This document shows, one piece after another, positions 1 through 8,537 of a DNA stretch of 64,000 bases. The DNA comes from Thiorhodovibrio litoralis (GTDB lineage: Bacteria; Pseudomonadota; Gammaproteobacteria; Chromatiales; Chromatiaceae). How positions within the stretch are numbered: position 1 is the stretch's first letter; every line of letters begins with the position of its first letter. The stretch spans positions 2,900,501 to 2,964,500 of the forward strand of contig NZ_CP121473.1 in NCBI RefSeq assembly GCF_033954455.1, written 5' to 3'. Below the pieces are notes generated by a model. That model saw nothing but the letters and a program-made list of their open reading frames with translations, was not told the DNA's origin and searched no databases. Position numbers and translations under genes: made by a program.

Positions 1-830
1 GGGCGTTGGCGGGCGTTGCCCGCCGCTGAACCAAACACCTCAAGGTAGAGTTGTTCATCGAGCTGCGCGCGTTCGAGCCGAGCAGCCTGCGCCAGCAATT
101 CTGCCGCCATGGTCGTGAGCACGCGATAATTGCCCAACGCATGCTCAGCGAGCGTCTTCATCAGCCCTGCGCTCATCAGACTCGCATTGCCGGCACTGTG
201 TTGTAAATGCTCCAGGCAGGCGACCAGCGCCTCGCGACTGGCATACTCCATACTCAGGCGCGTACGGATACGACTGCCCAGCGGCAGCAACTCCTCACGG
301 CGCAGCTTGGTCGCCAGGCGGCCATCGCCGGCCAGGATCACGCTCAACAACGTGCGCGAATCGAACTGCATGGAGGTCAGCAGACGCAGCTCATTGAGCA
401 CCGTCGGATGCATCTCCTGCGCCTCGTCGATGAGCAACACCGGGCGCAACAGCGTCGTCTCCAGATGCGCCAGCCAGCGCTCGCGCAGGATCTTGAAGCC
501 ACCCCAGCGGTTATGGGGCTTGAGGTCAACGGCGAACAGATCGCCCATCTCGCGGTAGAAGTCCGCCACCTTCGAGCTGGGATGCGTGAGCGCCCCAACG
601 CTGATATCGGGCAGCTGGCGCAGACGCTCATCGAGCAGGCGCAGTACCGCACTCTTGCCGGTACCCGGATCACCTTGAATGAGCGCAAAACCGCCTTCGC
701 GGATCAGGCTCTGCTCGATGCGCCAGCAAAACTGCTCCACCGGCGCGCTGCGATGCAGTGCCGCCGTCGGCAGCTCCGGGGAGAACGGATTGAACTTCAG
801 TCCATAGAGGGCCAGCAGGGTCTTGTTCAT
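1..830 (-). CDS. ExeA/TniB-like AAA+ ATPase of a transposon, 3' end outside window
   Basis: The frame stays open from an ATG at 830 to the window edge (about 276 residues), so the C-terminus is missing. The protein begins MNKTLLALYGLKFNPFSPE, typical of the ExeA/TniB group of transposition ATPases. A Walker A motif (GDPGTGKS) lies near residue 55 and a Walker B (PVLLIDEAQEMH) near residue 125, followed by a sensor-like stretch (LSVILAGDG). In such systems the ATPase helps the DDE transposase choose and bind the target. The ATG overlaps the TGA of the upstream transposase gene by four bases (ATGA), which indicates translational coupling. Family assignment is strong; whether it is closer to TniB, IstB or ExeA cannot be decided by eye. 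Confidence 0.85.
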   Translation of the reverse strand, partial: MNKTLLALYGLKFNPFSPELPTAALHRSAPVEQFCWRIEQSLIREGGFALIQGDPGTGKSAVLRLLDERLRQLPDISVGALTHPSSKVADFYREMGDLFAVDLKPHNRWGGFKILRERWLAHLETTLLRPVLLIDEAQEMHPTVLNELRLLTSMQFDSRTLLSVILAGDGRLATKLRREELLPLGSRIRTRLSMEYASREALVACLEHLQHSAGNASLMSAGLMKTLAEHALGNYRVLTTMAAELLAQAARLERAQLDEQLYLEVFGSAAGNARQR

Positions 831-2284
831 CGACTGGATTCCAGGTCATCGTGTTTTGGCAGATAGGCCGGCGGCAGACCGGTGGCGGCATACTCGGCGA
901 GCAAGTCGCGCAGCAACGGTGGCAGCGTCGTGGCGCGTTGTGATGGCGGTGGCGGTGCGCCGGCGGGCTCAAGGCGCCGACGCTGCCCGGAGGCATTGGC
1001 GGCTTTATCGAGGGGATAGAGGCGGCAGAGGATGGCGCCCGAGTGGGGATCAACCACGTCCACAGCACTCAGATCCCAGCGGGCATAAGCGATATGCAGT
1101 TGCTCAAGGTGACGCAAGCGCGCCGGCACCTCGAAGCGCTTGCCCGCCAGGCTGAGCGTCCCATCGCTGCGGCGCTGACGGCGTTGGACGCGACAACGAA
1201 AAGCGGCGCGGACCTGCTCGCTGTCCGGACAGGGGCGCCCCACGTTGGGCGCATCGAGAAGACGCGCAAGCGGCGTGGCGGCGGTCTCACTGTGGACCTT
1301 GCGGTGGTACTCCTGCTCCACCCACGCCTGAGTGAGGGTGTTGAGCCGCTGCAGGCTCAGCTCCTCCAGCCCCTTAAGCATCGCCATCAGGCGGCCTTCC
1401 AGCGTGGCCCAGAAGCGCTCCTGCTTGGCGTTCTGATACGGGCTGTACGGCAGGGTCGGCTCGTGGAGGATGCCCAGCGCATGCAATCCGGCGGTGAATT
1501 CCTCGGCCTGCATTGCCGCGCCGTTATCGCTCATCAGGGCGCGCGGCAGCCCGCGCTTGTGCAACGCCTGTCCCAGACCATGCACCAAGGTCTCGGTGGT
1601 CTCATCGAGGTACCACTGCAGATGGCAGATCAGGCGCGAGTGATCGTCGATGACCGCCAGCAGCAGGGGCTTGACCCAGACGCCACCCCGGGTGAGGACG
1701 TTGCGCGAGCCATGATGAAAGTCCAGATGCCACAAGGCATGGACATACTGGGCTTCATAGCTGCGCACCTCGCAGGCCTCCAGGCGCCGCGCGGCCTGCT
1801 CGGCCCCGGGTGTCTTGCGCGCCGGGACACGCCGGCGGTGCAGGCCCGCGCGCTTCATGAAGCGGCGCACGGTGGCATAGGAGGGCAGCGGCCCCAGGGT
1901 TTCATCGCCCGCGCACAAGGCGGCGAGGTTGTCGTAATGCAGCTGCACCGTCCAACCGGGGTAGTCGCGGTATTGCGCCTGTACGGCCTCCATCAGGCGC
2001 GGGCTCAGCGCGCGCTGCTCCCCGGCATCGCTGCGCCGGCGCGGGCGCAGTGCGGTCACCGGGTCTTGGGCATCGCGTGCGAGGTAATACCAGCGCTCCA
2101 AGGTCCCAAAGCTAAAACTGACCGCCCGCCCAGTCACCGGATGACGCCATGACTTGGCCGCCAGCGCCTTCAGCCGCGCGCCCAGCGCGTTCGCCGGCGC
2201 AGGATCAGCCAATAAAGGACCAATAATGGCAAAGCGCAACCGCGCCCAACCATCGGGATCACCGAGGCCGTTGTCATCGGACAT
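827..2284 (-). CDS. DDE transposase with rve integrase core (Mu/IstA/TniA-like)
   Basis: A 485-residue protein with an N-terminal helix-turn-helix type region (about residues 1-150) and an rve integrase core. The catalytic triad is visible: first Asp in ALWHLDFHHGS, second in LMSDNGAA, and Glu in YQNAKQERFWATLE. A Mu-type beta-barrel region follows (LAGKRFEVPARLRHLEQLH). It would catalyse strand transfer of the mobile element with the ATPase gene that overlaps its stop codon. Gene order transposase then AAA+ ATPase is the known order in Tn7/Tn5053/IS21-like units. The exact family and both element ends are not resolved here; the left end lies outside the window. Confidence 0.9.
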   Translation of the reverse strand: MSDDNGLGDPDGWARLRFAIIGPLLADPAPANALGARLKALAAKSWRHPVTGRAVSFSFGTLERWYYLARDAQDPVTALRPRRRSDAGEQRALSPRLMEAVQAQYRDYPGWTVQLHYDNLAALCAGDETLGPLPSYATVRRFMKRAGLHRRRVPARKTPGAEQAARRLEACEVRSYEAQYVHALWHLDFHHGSRNVLTRGGVWVKPLLLAVIDDHSRLICHLQWYLDETTETLVHGLGQALHKRGLPRALMSDNGAAMQAEEFTAGLHALGILHEPTLPYSPYQNAKQERFWATLEGRLMAMLKGLEELSLQRLNTLTQAWVEQEYHRKVHSETAATPLARLLDAPNVGRPCPDSEQVRAAFRCRVQRRQRRSDGTLSLAGKRFEVPARLRHLEQLHIAYARWDLSAVDVVDPHSGAILCRLYPLDKAANASGQRRRLEPAGAPPPPSQRATTLPPLLRDLLAEYAATGLPPAYLPKHDDLESSR

Positions 2285-2377
2285 TCGTCTTCACCTCCCA
2301 GTTGTTTCACACATCACCGGGAGTCTAGAAGGCGCCGCCCAGCGGCGCGATGAGGTCTTCTGCGGGTTGGCGTTGCC

Positions 2378-2947
2378 CTACAGCAAGCCTGTCGCTGTCG
2401 TGCTCGGGGCGATCAATATCAGCAGTTGCACGACGCGCTCGGACAACGCTTTTGCGCTCAATTTTTCCAGCAGGGATCCTGGCAGGTGCTCGGTGGCGAT
2501 CGGCGGCATCAACAGACCAGCCAAGGATCGAAAGCAGCGGGTTTGCACAAACTGCTCACGCCACCAGTGCTGCCACCGCCGCAGGGTTTGGACGGTGACA
2601 CCAAGCGTCTTGATCAAGCGCCGGCGACGCGATGCGCTCAGTCCGTCATGCAGGGCCGAAATCAGCACGACGATGACCCCGAGATAGACCTTGCGGCCCA
2701 GAAACCGAACGGAAGGCGGGGTGCTGCGCCGCCGGCACCCGTCCGCGGCACAGCAGAAACTCAGACGGCTCTGGTAGCTCTCATCCAAGACGCCACGCAC
2801 AACACCTCGGGGCTTACGCGGATAACGGGCGCTGTGCAACGCACCACCGCAGTCACAGCCGCCCGCGCGGACTTCCTCGGCAATCGACTCGTCGATCCGG
2901 GTGAGCAGTTGGTAAAAGTTCGTGTCGGCAAGAAAGGCGTGACACAC
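2378..2947 (-). CDS. Transposon-associated protein of unknown function
   Basis: I do not recognise this 189-residue protein. It lies 93 bases upstream of the transposase on the same strand and is probably the first gene of the same element. It contains a short cysteine cluster (CDCGG) and a second pair (FCCAADGC), suggesting a zinc-binding knuckle, then a helical basic segment (SASRRRRLIKTLGVTVQTLRRWQHWW) that reads like a helix-turn-helix. I chose the GTG at 2947 because an AGGAG lies nine bases upstream on the minus strand. A DNA-binding accessory or regulator of the transposon is a reasonable inference only. Confidence 0.6.
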   Translation of the reverse strand: MCHAFLADTNFYQLLTRIDESIAEEVRAGGCDCGGALHSARYPRKPRGVVRGVLDESYQSRLSFCCAADGCRRRSTPPSVRFLGRKVYLGVIVVLISALHDGLSASRRRRLIKTLGVTVQTLRRWQHWWREQFVQTRCFRSLAGLLMPPIATEHLPGSLLEKLSAKALSERVVQLLILIAPSTTATGLL

Positions 2948-2952
2948 TGGGA

Positions 2953-2986
2953 CTGTCTCCTGGTTTTTGGCGAAATTCGGAGACAG
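2953..2986 (-). promoter_or_regulatory. Inverted repeat covering the ribosome-binding site of the transposon gene
   Basis: CTGTCTCC (2953-2960) and GGAGACAG (2979-2986) are a perfect 8-bp inverted repeat. In the minus-strand transcript the second arm contains the GGAG that serves the GTG at 2947, so folding would hide the ribosome-binding site in transcripts entering from outside. This mechanism is known for several IS elements; here it is an inference from position. It could instead be part of the transposon end or a repressor site. Confidence 0.4.
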
Positions 2987-3029
2987 CCCTCTCGGACAAC
3001 TTGCGTCAAGTTGTTTGAGGGGGTTTTTT
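2987..3029 (+). terminator. Terminator-like hairpin with T run
   Basis: ACAACTTG (2996-3003) pairs with CAAGTTGT (3007-3014) around a three-base loop. An outer CCCTC/GAGGG pairing (2987-2991 with 3017-3021) follows, then six T residues (3024-3029). On the plus strand this has the form of a rho-independent terminator. No real plus-strand gene ends just before it, so it may stop antisense transcription leaving the element, or be a piece of an older unit. Confidence 0.45.
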
Positions 3030-3139
3030 GTTTTCCCTCACTGAATTTGCTCAGAATCGCGGCCGATTCCCGCAAATAGTCTGCTCAGGCTCACCAGGGT
3101 GCACGGCTGTCCGAGACCATCCTGCAATCGGCTTAAAAC

Positions 3140-3729
3140 AACTTCCGCTCGCATTTCGGTCCGGACGTCCTGCGCAATCTTGATGGCGAAGACCTACTGA
3201 ACACCATGCACCGCCACGGCAGTCAGGACAGCCTGGTGTATTGGCTTGAGTTCAAGAACGACGATGAGCTGCCTGCGGTCTTTGGTAGCATTGCCGGTGG
3301 CAGTGCGCTGAAGTTCGGGCTCTACAATCGCAAGGAAACCGGCCAATGGATGAGCGGCTCCTCGCAACAACAGACGGTCCTCAGTCTGCCCGATGCAATT
3401 GCCTTGGCGCGCAAACATCACGATGAGTTGTTGACCGGCGTTGAACAATTGGACACCATGCCGTCTGAGCCCAAGCTCGCAGACTATCAGGCGCTTCAAG
3501 CCGCGATGGATCGCGTGGCGCCAACGGTCAGCCGGCTGGCCTGGGGGCATAAGTATTTCAGTCTGCTGTTTCAGACCGGCTCGACGACTATCACTCATCG
3601 CCCTATCAGCTGTTTCATCTGATCAAGCTGTTGCAGGACCCACCCCCGGTCGATGAGCGCTATGTCGCCGCCTGGTATTTTCTGACCATCGCAGCCGCTT
3701 TGGACGGCGTCTCTCTATCGGCTGCCTAA
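3140..3729 (+). pseudogene. Remnant of a McrB-like AAA ATPase, N-terminal part, frameshifted
   Basis: The frame FRSHFGPDVLRNLDGEDLL continues without a start codon into LLNTMHRHGSQDSLVYWLEF and on to WGHKYFSLLF. These are conserved strings I associate with the N-terminal region of McrB-like AAA proteins of restriction/defence loci. At about 3570 the frame is lost; one frame over, the reading continues as DRLDDYHSSPYQLFHLIKLL up to a TAA at 3727-3729. So a single-base indel broke the gene, and both the 5' start and all the ATPase motifs are missing. The transposon to its left probably removed the 5' end. The family name is from memory of the motifs, hence moderate confidence; the pseudogene status is clear. 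Confidence 0.6.
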
Positions 3730-3738
3730 TCACCGCAA

Positions 3739-4860
3739 ATGATCCGAGTCGAGCATCTCTCCAAGCATTTCGGCAACCTCCAGGTCCTCAAGGACATCAA
3801 TGTCGAGATCAAACGGGGCGAGGTCATCTCCATCATTGGCCCCTCAGGTACCGGCAAGAGCACTTTTCTGCGCTGCCTGAACCTCCTCGACCGCCCTTCC
3901 GGTGGCCGTATTGAGATCGACGGCGTCGATATCCTCGCATCCAAGGCCGAGGTGCCCGCGCTGCGCCGACGCATGGGCATGGTGTTCCAGTCCTTTAATC
4001 TGTTCGCCCATTTGACGGTGCTCGAGAACCTCTGCATCGGCCCGATCCGACTGCTGGGTCGGCCAGTTGCCGATGCGGCGGACAAGGGAATGGAATTGCT
4101 GCGCATGGTCGGGTTGGCGGAGAAGGGCCAACAATTCCCCGATCAGCTCTCCGGCGGTCAGAAGCAGCGTGTTGCCATCGCCCGTTGCCTGTCCATGGAG
4201 CCCAAGATCATCCTCTTCGACGAGCCGACTTCGGCTCTGGACCCCACCATGGTCAGCGAGGTTCTGGGGGTGATTCGACGCCTCGCGCGGCAGGGCATGA
4301 CCATGGCCATTGTCACCCATGAGATGGAGTTCGCCCGCGACGTCTCGACGCGGGTGCTCTACATGGACGAAGGCCTGATCTACGAGGAGGGTCCACCTGA
4401 GCAGATCTTCGAGCACCCCTTACGCGAGCGAACCCGAGACTTCATCGGCAAGGTGCGCAGCCTGCATTGGCGAGTCGAGAGCCCGGATTACGACCTCTAC
4501 GCCCTGGTCGGTCAGATCGAGGGTTTCTGCGAAAAGCACCTGATCCCCGCCAAGACTGCCTATGCGGCCCATCTGCTGGTGGAGGAGTTGCTGGGTGTCC
4601 TGCTTGCCTGTCCAGGCTCACCCTGCATCGACCTCACCCTGGCCTATTCCGAAAAGCAGCACCAGCTTGAGCTTCGCACCGACAGCCTCGGCCCGGTCGG
4701 GAACCCGCTAGAGAGCGCACAGCTTGACGATGGCATTGCCCTGCAGCTCATCCGCGGCTATGCCGAGGAGATTCGCTACCAGCGTGCCCATGACTGCAAC
4801 CGACTGCGGCTGCTGATCAAGCCGCCTGCAGCTCATGGTCCCGGCCACCCCGGAGAGTAA
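3739..4860 (+). CDS. Polar amino-acid ABC transporter ATPase fused to an RsbW-like HATPase domain
   Basis: Residues 1-245 form a complete GlnQ/HisP-type ATPase: Walker A (GPSGTGKS), Q-loop (VFQSFNLF), signature (LSGGQKQR), Walker B ([13 protein letters not shown]) and H-loop (IVTHE). It would drive uptake through the permease encoded just downstream. After the usual C-terminus there are about 125 extra residues. They contain [14 protein letters not shown], which resembles the N-box of anti-sigma-type HATPase domains (RsbW/SpoIIAB), and a C-terminal strand pattern (LRLLIKPP). This extension is not part of normal ABC ATPases and suggests a regulatory function. The next gene begins within about 80 bases, so they are an operon. 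Confidence 0.88.
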   Translation: MIRVEHLSKHFGNLQVLKDINVEIKRGEVISIIGPSGTGKSTFLRCLNLLDRPSGGRIEIDGVDILASKAEVPALRRRMGMVFQSFNLFAHLTVLENLCIGPIRLLGRPVADAADKGMELLRMVGLAEKGQQFPDQLSGGQKQRVAIARCLSMEPKIILFDEPTSALDPTMVSEVLGVIRRLARQGMTMAIVTHEMEFARDVSTRVLYMDEGLIYEEGPPEQIFEHPLRERTRDFIGKVRSLHWRVESPDYDLYALVGQIEGFCEKHLIPAKTAYAAHLLVEELLGVLLACPGSPCIDLTLAYSEKQHQLELRTDSLGPVGNPLESAQLDDGIALQLIRGYAEEIRYQRAHDCNRLRLLIKPPAAHGPGHPGE

Positions 4861-4915
4861 ATCCATGACATTCACGGGAAGGCTCATGGCCCCGGCCATG
4901 CCGGAGGGTGAAATC
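4831..4915. repeat. Imperfect direct repeat at the gene junction
   Basis: Two copies of about 32 bases, 4832-4863 and 4883-4915, share CTCATGG, CCCCGGCCA, CCGGAG, GT and AAATC with a few substitutions. The first copy holds the end of the ATPase gene, the second the leader of the next gene. It is a local duplication that produced several in-frame ATGs and complicates the choice of start for the following gene. Confidence 0.6.
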
Positions 4916-4939
4916 GGCTGCTTCACAGTCAAGCCCCGG

Positions 4940-7387
4940 ATGAAAGCCAATATGACCCTGTCCAGAGGTTGGCTACTGATCCTGACCCTGCTAAGCCTGC
5001 TAGGATTGAACAGCTGCGATTCCGGCGCTCCCTCGGCTGACAGCGGGCCAGTTGCGGGGCGAAGTATCGCCCTGTCCGCAGAACCGGCCCGCACGGATGC
5101 AAGGGGCGAGCGTGCCGCTTCCGGGTGGCGCTCAATGGACGATCTGGAGCACGCCCGCATCGGGGTGATCATGGGCACCGTCATGAGCCTGCACATGGAA
5201 AAGACCCACCCCGAGGCGAAGCTAACCAGCTTCAACGCCAGCGCGGACCTGATCGTCGCGATTAAGTCTGGCAAGGTCGATGCGGGTCTGTTCGACGCCA
5301 TCAGCGCCAAGGCCATCATCCAGGCGCATCCCCAACTCGCGGTGCTCGATGATGATCTCTTTCGTTACGACCTTGGCATCGGCTTCAGCCGCAAGCAGCC
5401 CGAACTGCGCGAGCGGTTCAACGCGTTTCTCCAGCGCATCCGTGCCGATGGACGCTATGCGGAGATTAGTGGTCGCTGGTTTGACGGGGCCCCTGAACAG
5501 GTCCAGATGCCCGATCTCCTCAGGGCGCAAGCCCCAAAGGGGCACTTCGTCCTCGGCCTGTCCATCTCCGACCTACCCTACGTCGCCTACAAGGATGGCC
5601 GCTATGTCGGCTTCGATGTGGAGATCCTGCAAGCATTCGCCGCCGAGGAAGGTATCGAGCTGGCAATGCGGTCGTTGGACTTTGGCGCGCTGATCCCGGC
5701 CCTTGCTGCCGGTAAGGTCGATATCATCACCGATGGCATCGCGATCACTCCGGAGCGGGCGAAGGCGGTGGACTTCTCAGCCCCCTACGTCAAGGGGCAC
5801 GCCGTAGCTGTGGTGCTCCGATCCAGGCTGGCCCCGCAGGCTGAGTCCGGCGCTGGCGCGCCCAGCACCACCGGCTGGCAGAGCCTTGCCGACCTGTCCC
5901 AGGGCAGGCTCGCGGTCTTCAACGGCACGGCTCAGGACATCTTCGTGACCAAGGCATTTCCGCAGGCGCAGATTCTGCGCTTCAATAGTCAGGCGGATTT
6001 TGTTCTCGCGGTCAAGACGGGAAAGGTTGATGCCGCCATCACGGAGGCCAATGCGATTCGAGAGATCGTGAAGGCCAATCCGGATCTGGCGGTCTTGGCG
6101 GATGATTTTTACAGCACCGCCATCGCTGCCGCCTTCGCCAAGGGGAACAACGAACTGCGTGAGCGGTTCGACCGTTTCCTGACTGCGGCCCGGGCCGACG
6201 GCACCCTGGCGTCGATTCAGCGCCGCTGGCTGATCGACCAGCCAGAGACGGTCGTCATGCCGGACATCCCTAGGGCGAGCAGCGGCGAGACCATCAGCGT
6301 CGGCACTTCTTATCTGATTGGCCTGCCCTTCGTCTCCCAGGCCGACGGCGAGCCTATCGGCCACGACATCGAAATACTGCAACGGTTTGCCGCCCAGGAG
6401 GGGCTGGCCCTCAACATCATCCCGATGGAGTTTGACGCCATGATCGCCTCGCTCGCGGTGGGCAAGATCGACATGATCATGGCGCGTCTGTCCGTCACCG
6501 ATGAGCGCAAGGCCAAGGTCGACTTCTCAATCCCGTACGATGAGGAGCGCTCGGCCGCGCTGGTATTAAAAGAAAGATTGGGCCCGCCGAGCGCACAACA
6601 GAGCGCGTCAACCCCTGGCGCCAGAAGTCCATCAAGCACTGCGACCAATCAGCCACCATCTCGTGTCGATGATCTGCTGGCCAGCATGCATGCCAACTTC
6701 GTCCTTGAGCAGCGCTGGAAGCTGATCCTGAGCGGCCTTTGGGTGACTGTGGTCATCTCAGTCGCCTCAACTCTCGTCGGCACGCTACTCGGCGCCTTCA
6801 TCTGCTGGCTGCGGATGTCGCCACAGAAAGTGCTGCGCCTGCTCGGCTCCGGCTACATCTTCCTGATCCGCGGCCTGCCGGTGTTGCTGCTCTTGATGTT
6901 GATCTTTTACGTCGCCTTTGCCTCAATCAACATCGACCCGATTCTGGTTGCCATCATCGCCTTTGGCATGAACTTCGCCGCCTATGTCTCGGAGATGTTC
7001 CGCACCGGCATCAAGGGTGTCGAACACGGCCAGACCGAGGCCGGCATCGCCATGGGCTTCACCCGCGTCCAGACCTTCCTGTACATCGTGATGCCGCAGG
7101 CGGTCCGGCGCATCTTGCCGGTCTATCGCGGCGAGTTCATTTCCATGGTCAAGATGACGTCCATTGTCGGCTACATCGGCGTCCAAGACCTCACTAAGGC
7201 CGGCGACATCATCCGCAGCCGCACCTTCGAGGCCTTTCTCCCTCTGATCATGGTGGCAGCCGTCTACTTCCTGATCATTTGGGTGCTTGGGCTGGTGCTC
7301 GACGATATCGATCGGCGAACAGATCCGAAACGGCGTGCCAAAGCGGGGAGCCACTCTGGTTTTCCGCCGGCCGCCTCGCTGCCCTGA
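4940..7387 (+). CDS. Fused solute-binding (SBP_bac_3) lipoprotein and HisM-type permease
   Basis: About 815 residues from the ATG at 4940, chosen because it gives a lipoprotein signal peptide with lipobox LLGLNSC (Cys at 26); upstream ATGs at 4835 and 4865 would precede it. The binding part has four half-domains in an unusual order: a C-terminal-type half (about 63-195, GVIMGTVMSLHME), an N-terminal half (about 200-305, GRYVGFDVEILQAFA), a second C-terminal half (about 314-444) and a second N-terminal half (about 452-547). A HisM/GlnP permease follows (about 590-800) with several membrane helices and the EAA loop (EHGQTEAGIAMGFTR). It would bind and import amino acids with the ATPase encoded upstream. 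Substrate unknown. Confidence 0.88.
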   Translation: MKANMTLSRGWLLILTLLSLLGLNSCDSGAPSADSGPVAGRSIALSAEPARTDARGERAASGWRSMDDLEHARIGVIMGTVMSLHMEKTHPEAKLTSFNASADLIVAIKSGKVDAGLFDAISAKAIIQAHPQLAVLDDDLFRYDLGIGFSRKQPELRERFNAFLQRIRADGRYAEISGRWFDGAPEQVQMPDLLRAQAPKGHFVLGLSISDLPYVAYKDGRYVGFDVEILQAFAAEEGIELAMRSLDFGALIPALAAGKVDIITDGIAITPERAKAVDFSAPYVKGHAVAVVLRSRLAPQAESGAGAPSTTGWQSLADLSQGRLAVFNGTAQDIFVTKAFPQAQILRFNSQADFVLAVKTGKVDAAITEANAIREIVKANPDLAVLADDFYSTAIAAAFAKGNNELRERFDRFLTAARADGTLASIQRRWLIDQPETVVMPDIPRASSGETISVGTSYLIGLPFVSQADGEPIGHDIEILQRFAAQEGLALNIIPMEFDAMIASLAVGKIDMIMARLSVTDERKAKVDFSIPYDEERSAALVLKERLGPPSAQQSASTPGARSPSSTATNQPPSRVDDLLASMHANFVLEQRWKLILSGLWVTVVISVASTLVGTLLGAFICWLRMSPQKVLRLLGSGYIFLIRGLPVLLLLMLIFYVAFASINIDPILVAIIAFGMNFAAYVSEMFRTGIKGVEHGQTEAGIAMGFTRVQTFLYIVMPQAVRRILPVYRGEFISMVKMTSIVGYIGVQDLTKAGDIIRSRTFEAFLPLIMVAAVYFLIIWVLGLVLDDIDRRTDPKRRAKAGSHSGFPPAASLP

Positions 7388-7551
7388 TTGCCGCTTCGAC
7401 GACGCCACTGCCCCGGGTGGCAGGCGAAAGCGGCCGGCGCGTTATTCGCGCGCCGGCGGGGTACGTGCGGGAGCGATGCGGCGCGCTCTTCGCGCGCGGC
7501 CTGGGCGGACAAGTCTCGAGCCGACTGGCCCCGCGGGGCTGGCAGGGATTC

Positions 7552-8331
7552 TCAGTGGGTACTCTTTCTCGCCGCCCTGGCGGAGCTAGCGGTTTGCGCC
7601 GGTGCGGGCAGCGGCGACGGGACAGGTCTCCCCTTCCCTTTCTTCGGCGACAGCCAGGGCCCGGGCGCGGTGGCGGCAGGTGTGGGCAGCGCGCGCAGGC
7701 GCTCCCAGTCCGGGGCGATCTCGCGGACGGGACAGCCGGGATCAAAGCGCAGGCGGCCATAGACCAGCAGCAAGCGCGGGGTCAGACGCTCGAGCATGGC
7801 GACGAGGCCGGCGCGAAAGCGGCGCTCGACGTGCGGGCGGCGCAGGTCGGCGACCGAGATGGTCAGGGTCTGGCTGGGCGGGATGCCGTCGAAGCAGAAC
7901 GCCCAGCTTTGCGCGTCGCTCCAGTTGACGGTCGGGATCACCCGACAGCCGCGCTCCTGCCAGAAGCGCGCGACCCAGCGGGCGCGGTAGGTCTGCCAAA
8001 GTTGCATCGCCCGGGGCCAGGCCGGGTAAAGGCTGAAATCTGGCGTGCAGGTCGCCCAGTAGGCCGAGACATGGCGCCAGCCGACCCCGGGGCTGTTCCA
8101 GGTGGTCTCGAAACGGTAGTCGTCGAGGTAGAAGTGACAGATGTCGCGGGCATGGTCGAGGCGGTCGATGCGGGAGCGGTAGGGGCGCAGGCGGATGTCC
8201 TCGGGGACATCGAAGGACTGGGGTTCGAGATCGGGGATCCCGAACGGGGAGCTGGCGGGAAAGCGCCGGGCGGTGTTGAGCGGGTCAAAACTGCCCGGCT
8301 TGGTAATCCAGTTGGCGGAGCTGCGGGTCAC
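7552..8331 (-). CDS. DUF4417 family protein
   Basis: About 259 residues from a GTG at 8331, preferred because AAGGA lies just upstream on the minus strand; a longer frame from 8490 begins with composition unlike a protein. The core (DFSLYPAWPRAMQLWQTYRA, then RVIPTVNWSD and AFCFDGIP) matches what I know of DUF4417, a family frequent in prophages and mobile regions with no settled function. The C-terminal 40 residues are proline/alanine-rich. The neighbours (ABC transporter on one side, integron-type cassette on the other) do not explain its job. It ends about 165 bases from the convergent permease gene, a stretch in which I see nothing. Confidence 0.65.
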   Translation of the reverse strand: MTRSSANWITKPGSFDPLNTARRFPASSPFGIPDLEPQSFDVPEDIRLRPYRSRIDRLDHARDICHFYLDDYRFETTWNSPGVGWRHVSAYWATCTPDFSLYPAWPRAMQLWQTYRARWVARFWQERGCRVIPTVNWSDAQSWAFCFDGIPPSQTLTISVADLRRPHVERRFRAGLVAMLERLTPRLLLVYGRLRFDPGCPVREIAPDWERLRALPTPAATAPGPWLSPKKGKGRPVPSPLPAPAQTASSARAARKSTH

Positions 8332-8477
8332 CGATTCCTTTCGTCGTTGCTGCGGCCGCCGGTGGGGTTCTCGTGCATGGCGCGTCTCCTGTGGGTGGGC
8401 TTGACCGGAGTTTAGCGCAGGGTGGTGGGTGTGGCGATGATGCGAGCAGCTTTGGGCGCTTTGCTCGGATGCCCTGC

Positions 8478-8537
8478 CGGTTACGTTCAAACTCAGCCGC
8501 GCCGATTTTTGGCGTCGGCTGGAGTGCCTTGTTATGC
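8478..8537 (-). repeat. attC-like recombination site downstream of the DUF4435 gene
   Basis: Read on the minus strand it starts GCATAACAAGGCACTCC, matching the attC R''-L'' consensus (YAACAAGG...). A hairpin follows in which CAGCCG pairs with CGGCTG and CGCC with GGCG around a short A-rich loop. The far side (GAACGTAACC) departs from the R' consensus GTTRRRY, so this copy looks degenerate at that end. The stop codon of the upstream gene (TAA, 8532-8534) lies inside the R'' box, as in true gene cassettes. Confidence 0.65.

Noticed and set aside
7279-8415. 378-codon plus-strand frame opposite DUF4417
   Set aside because: Overlaps the end of the permease and the DUF4417 gene; composition is arginine/glycine/alanine-rich with no motif.
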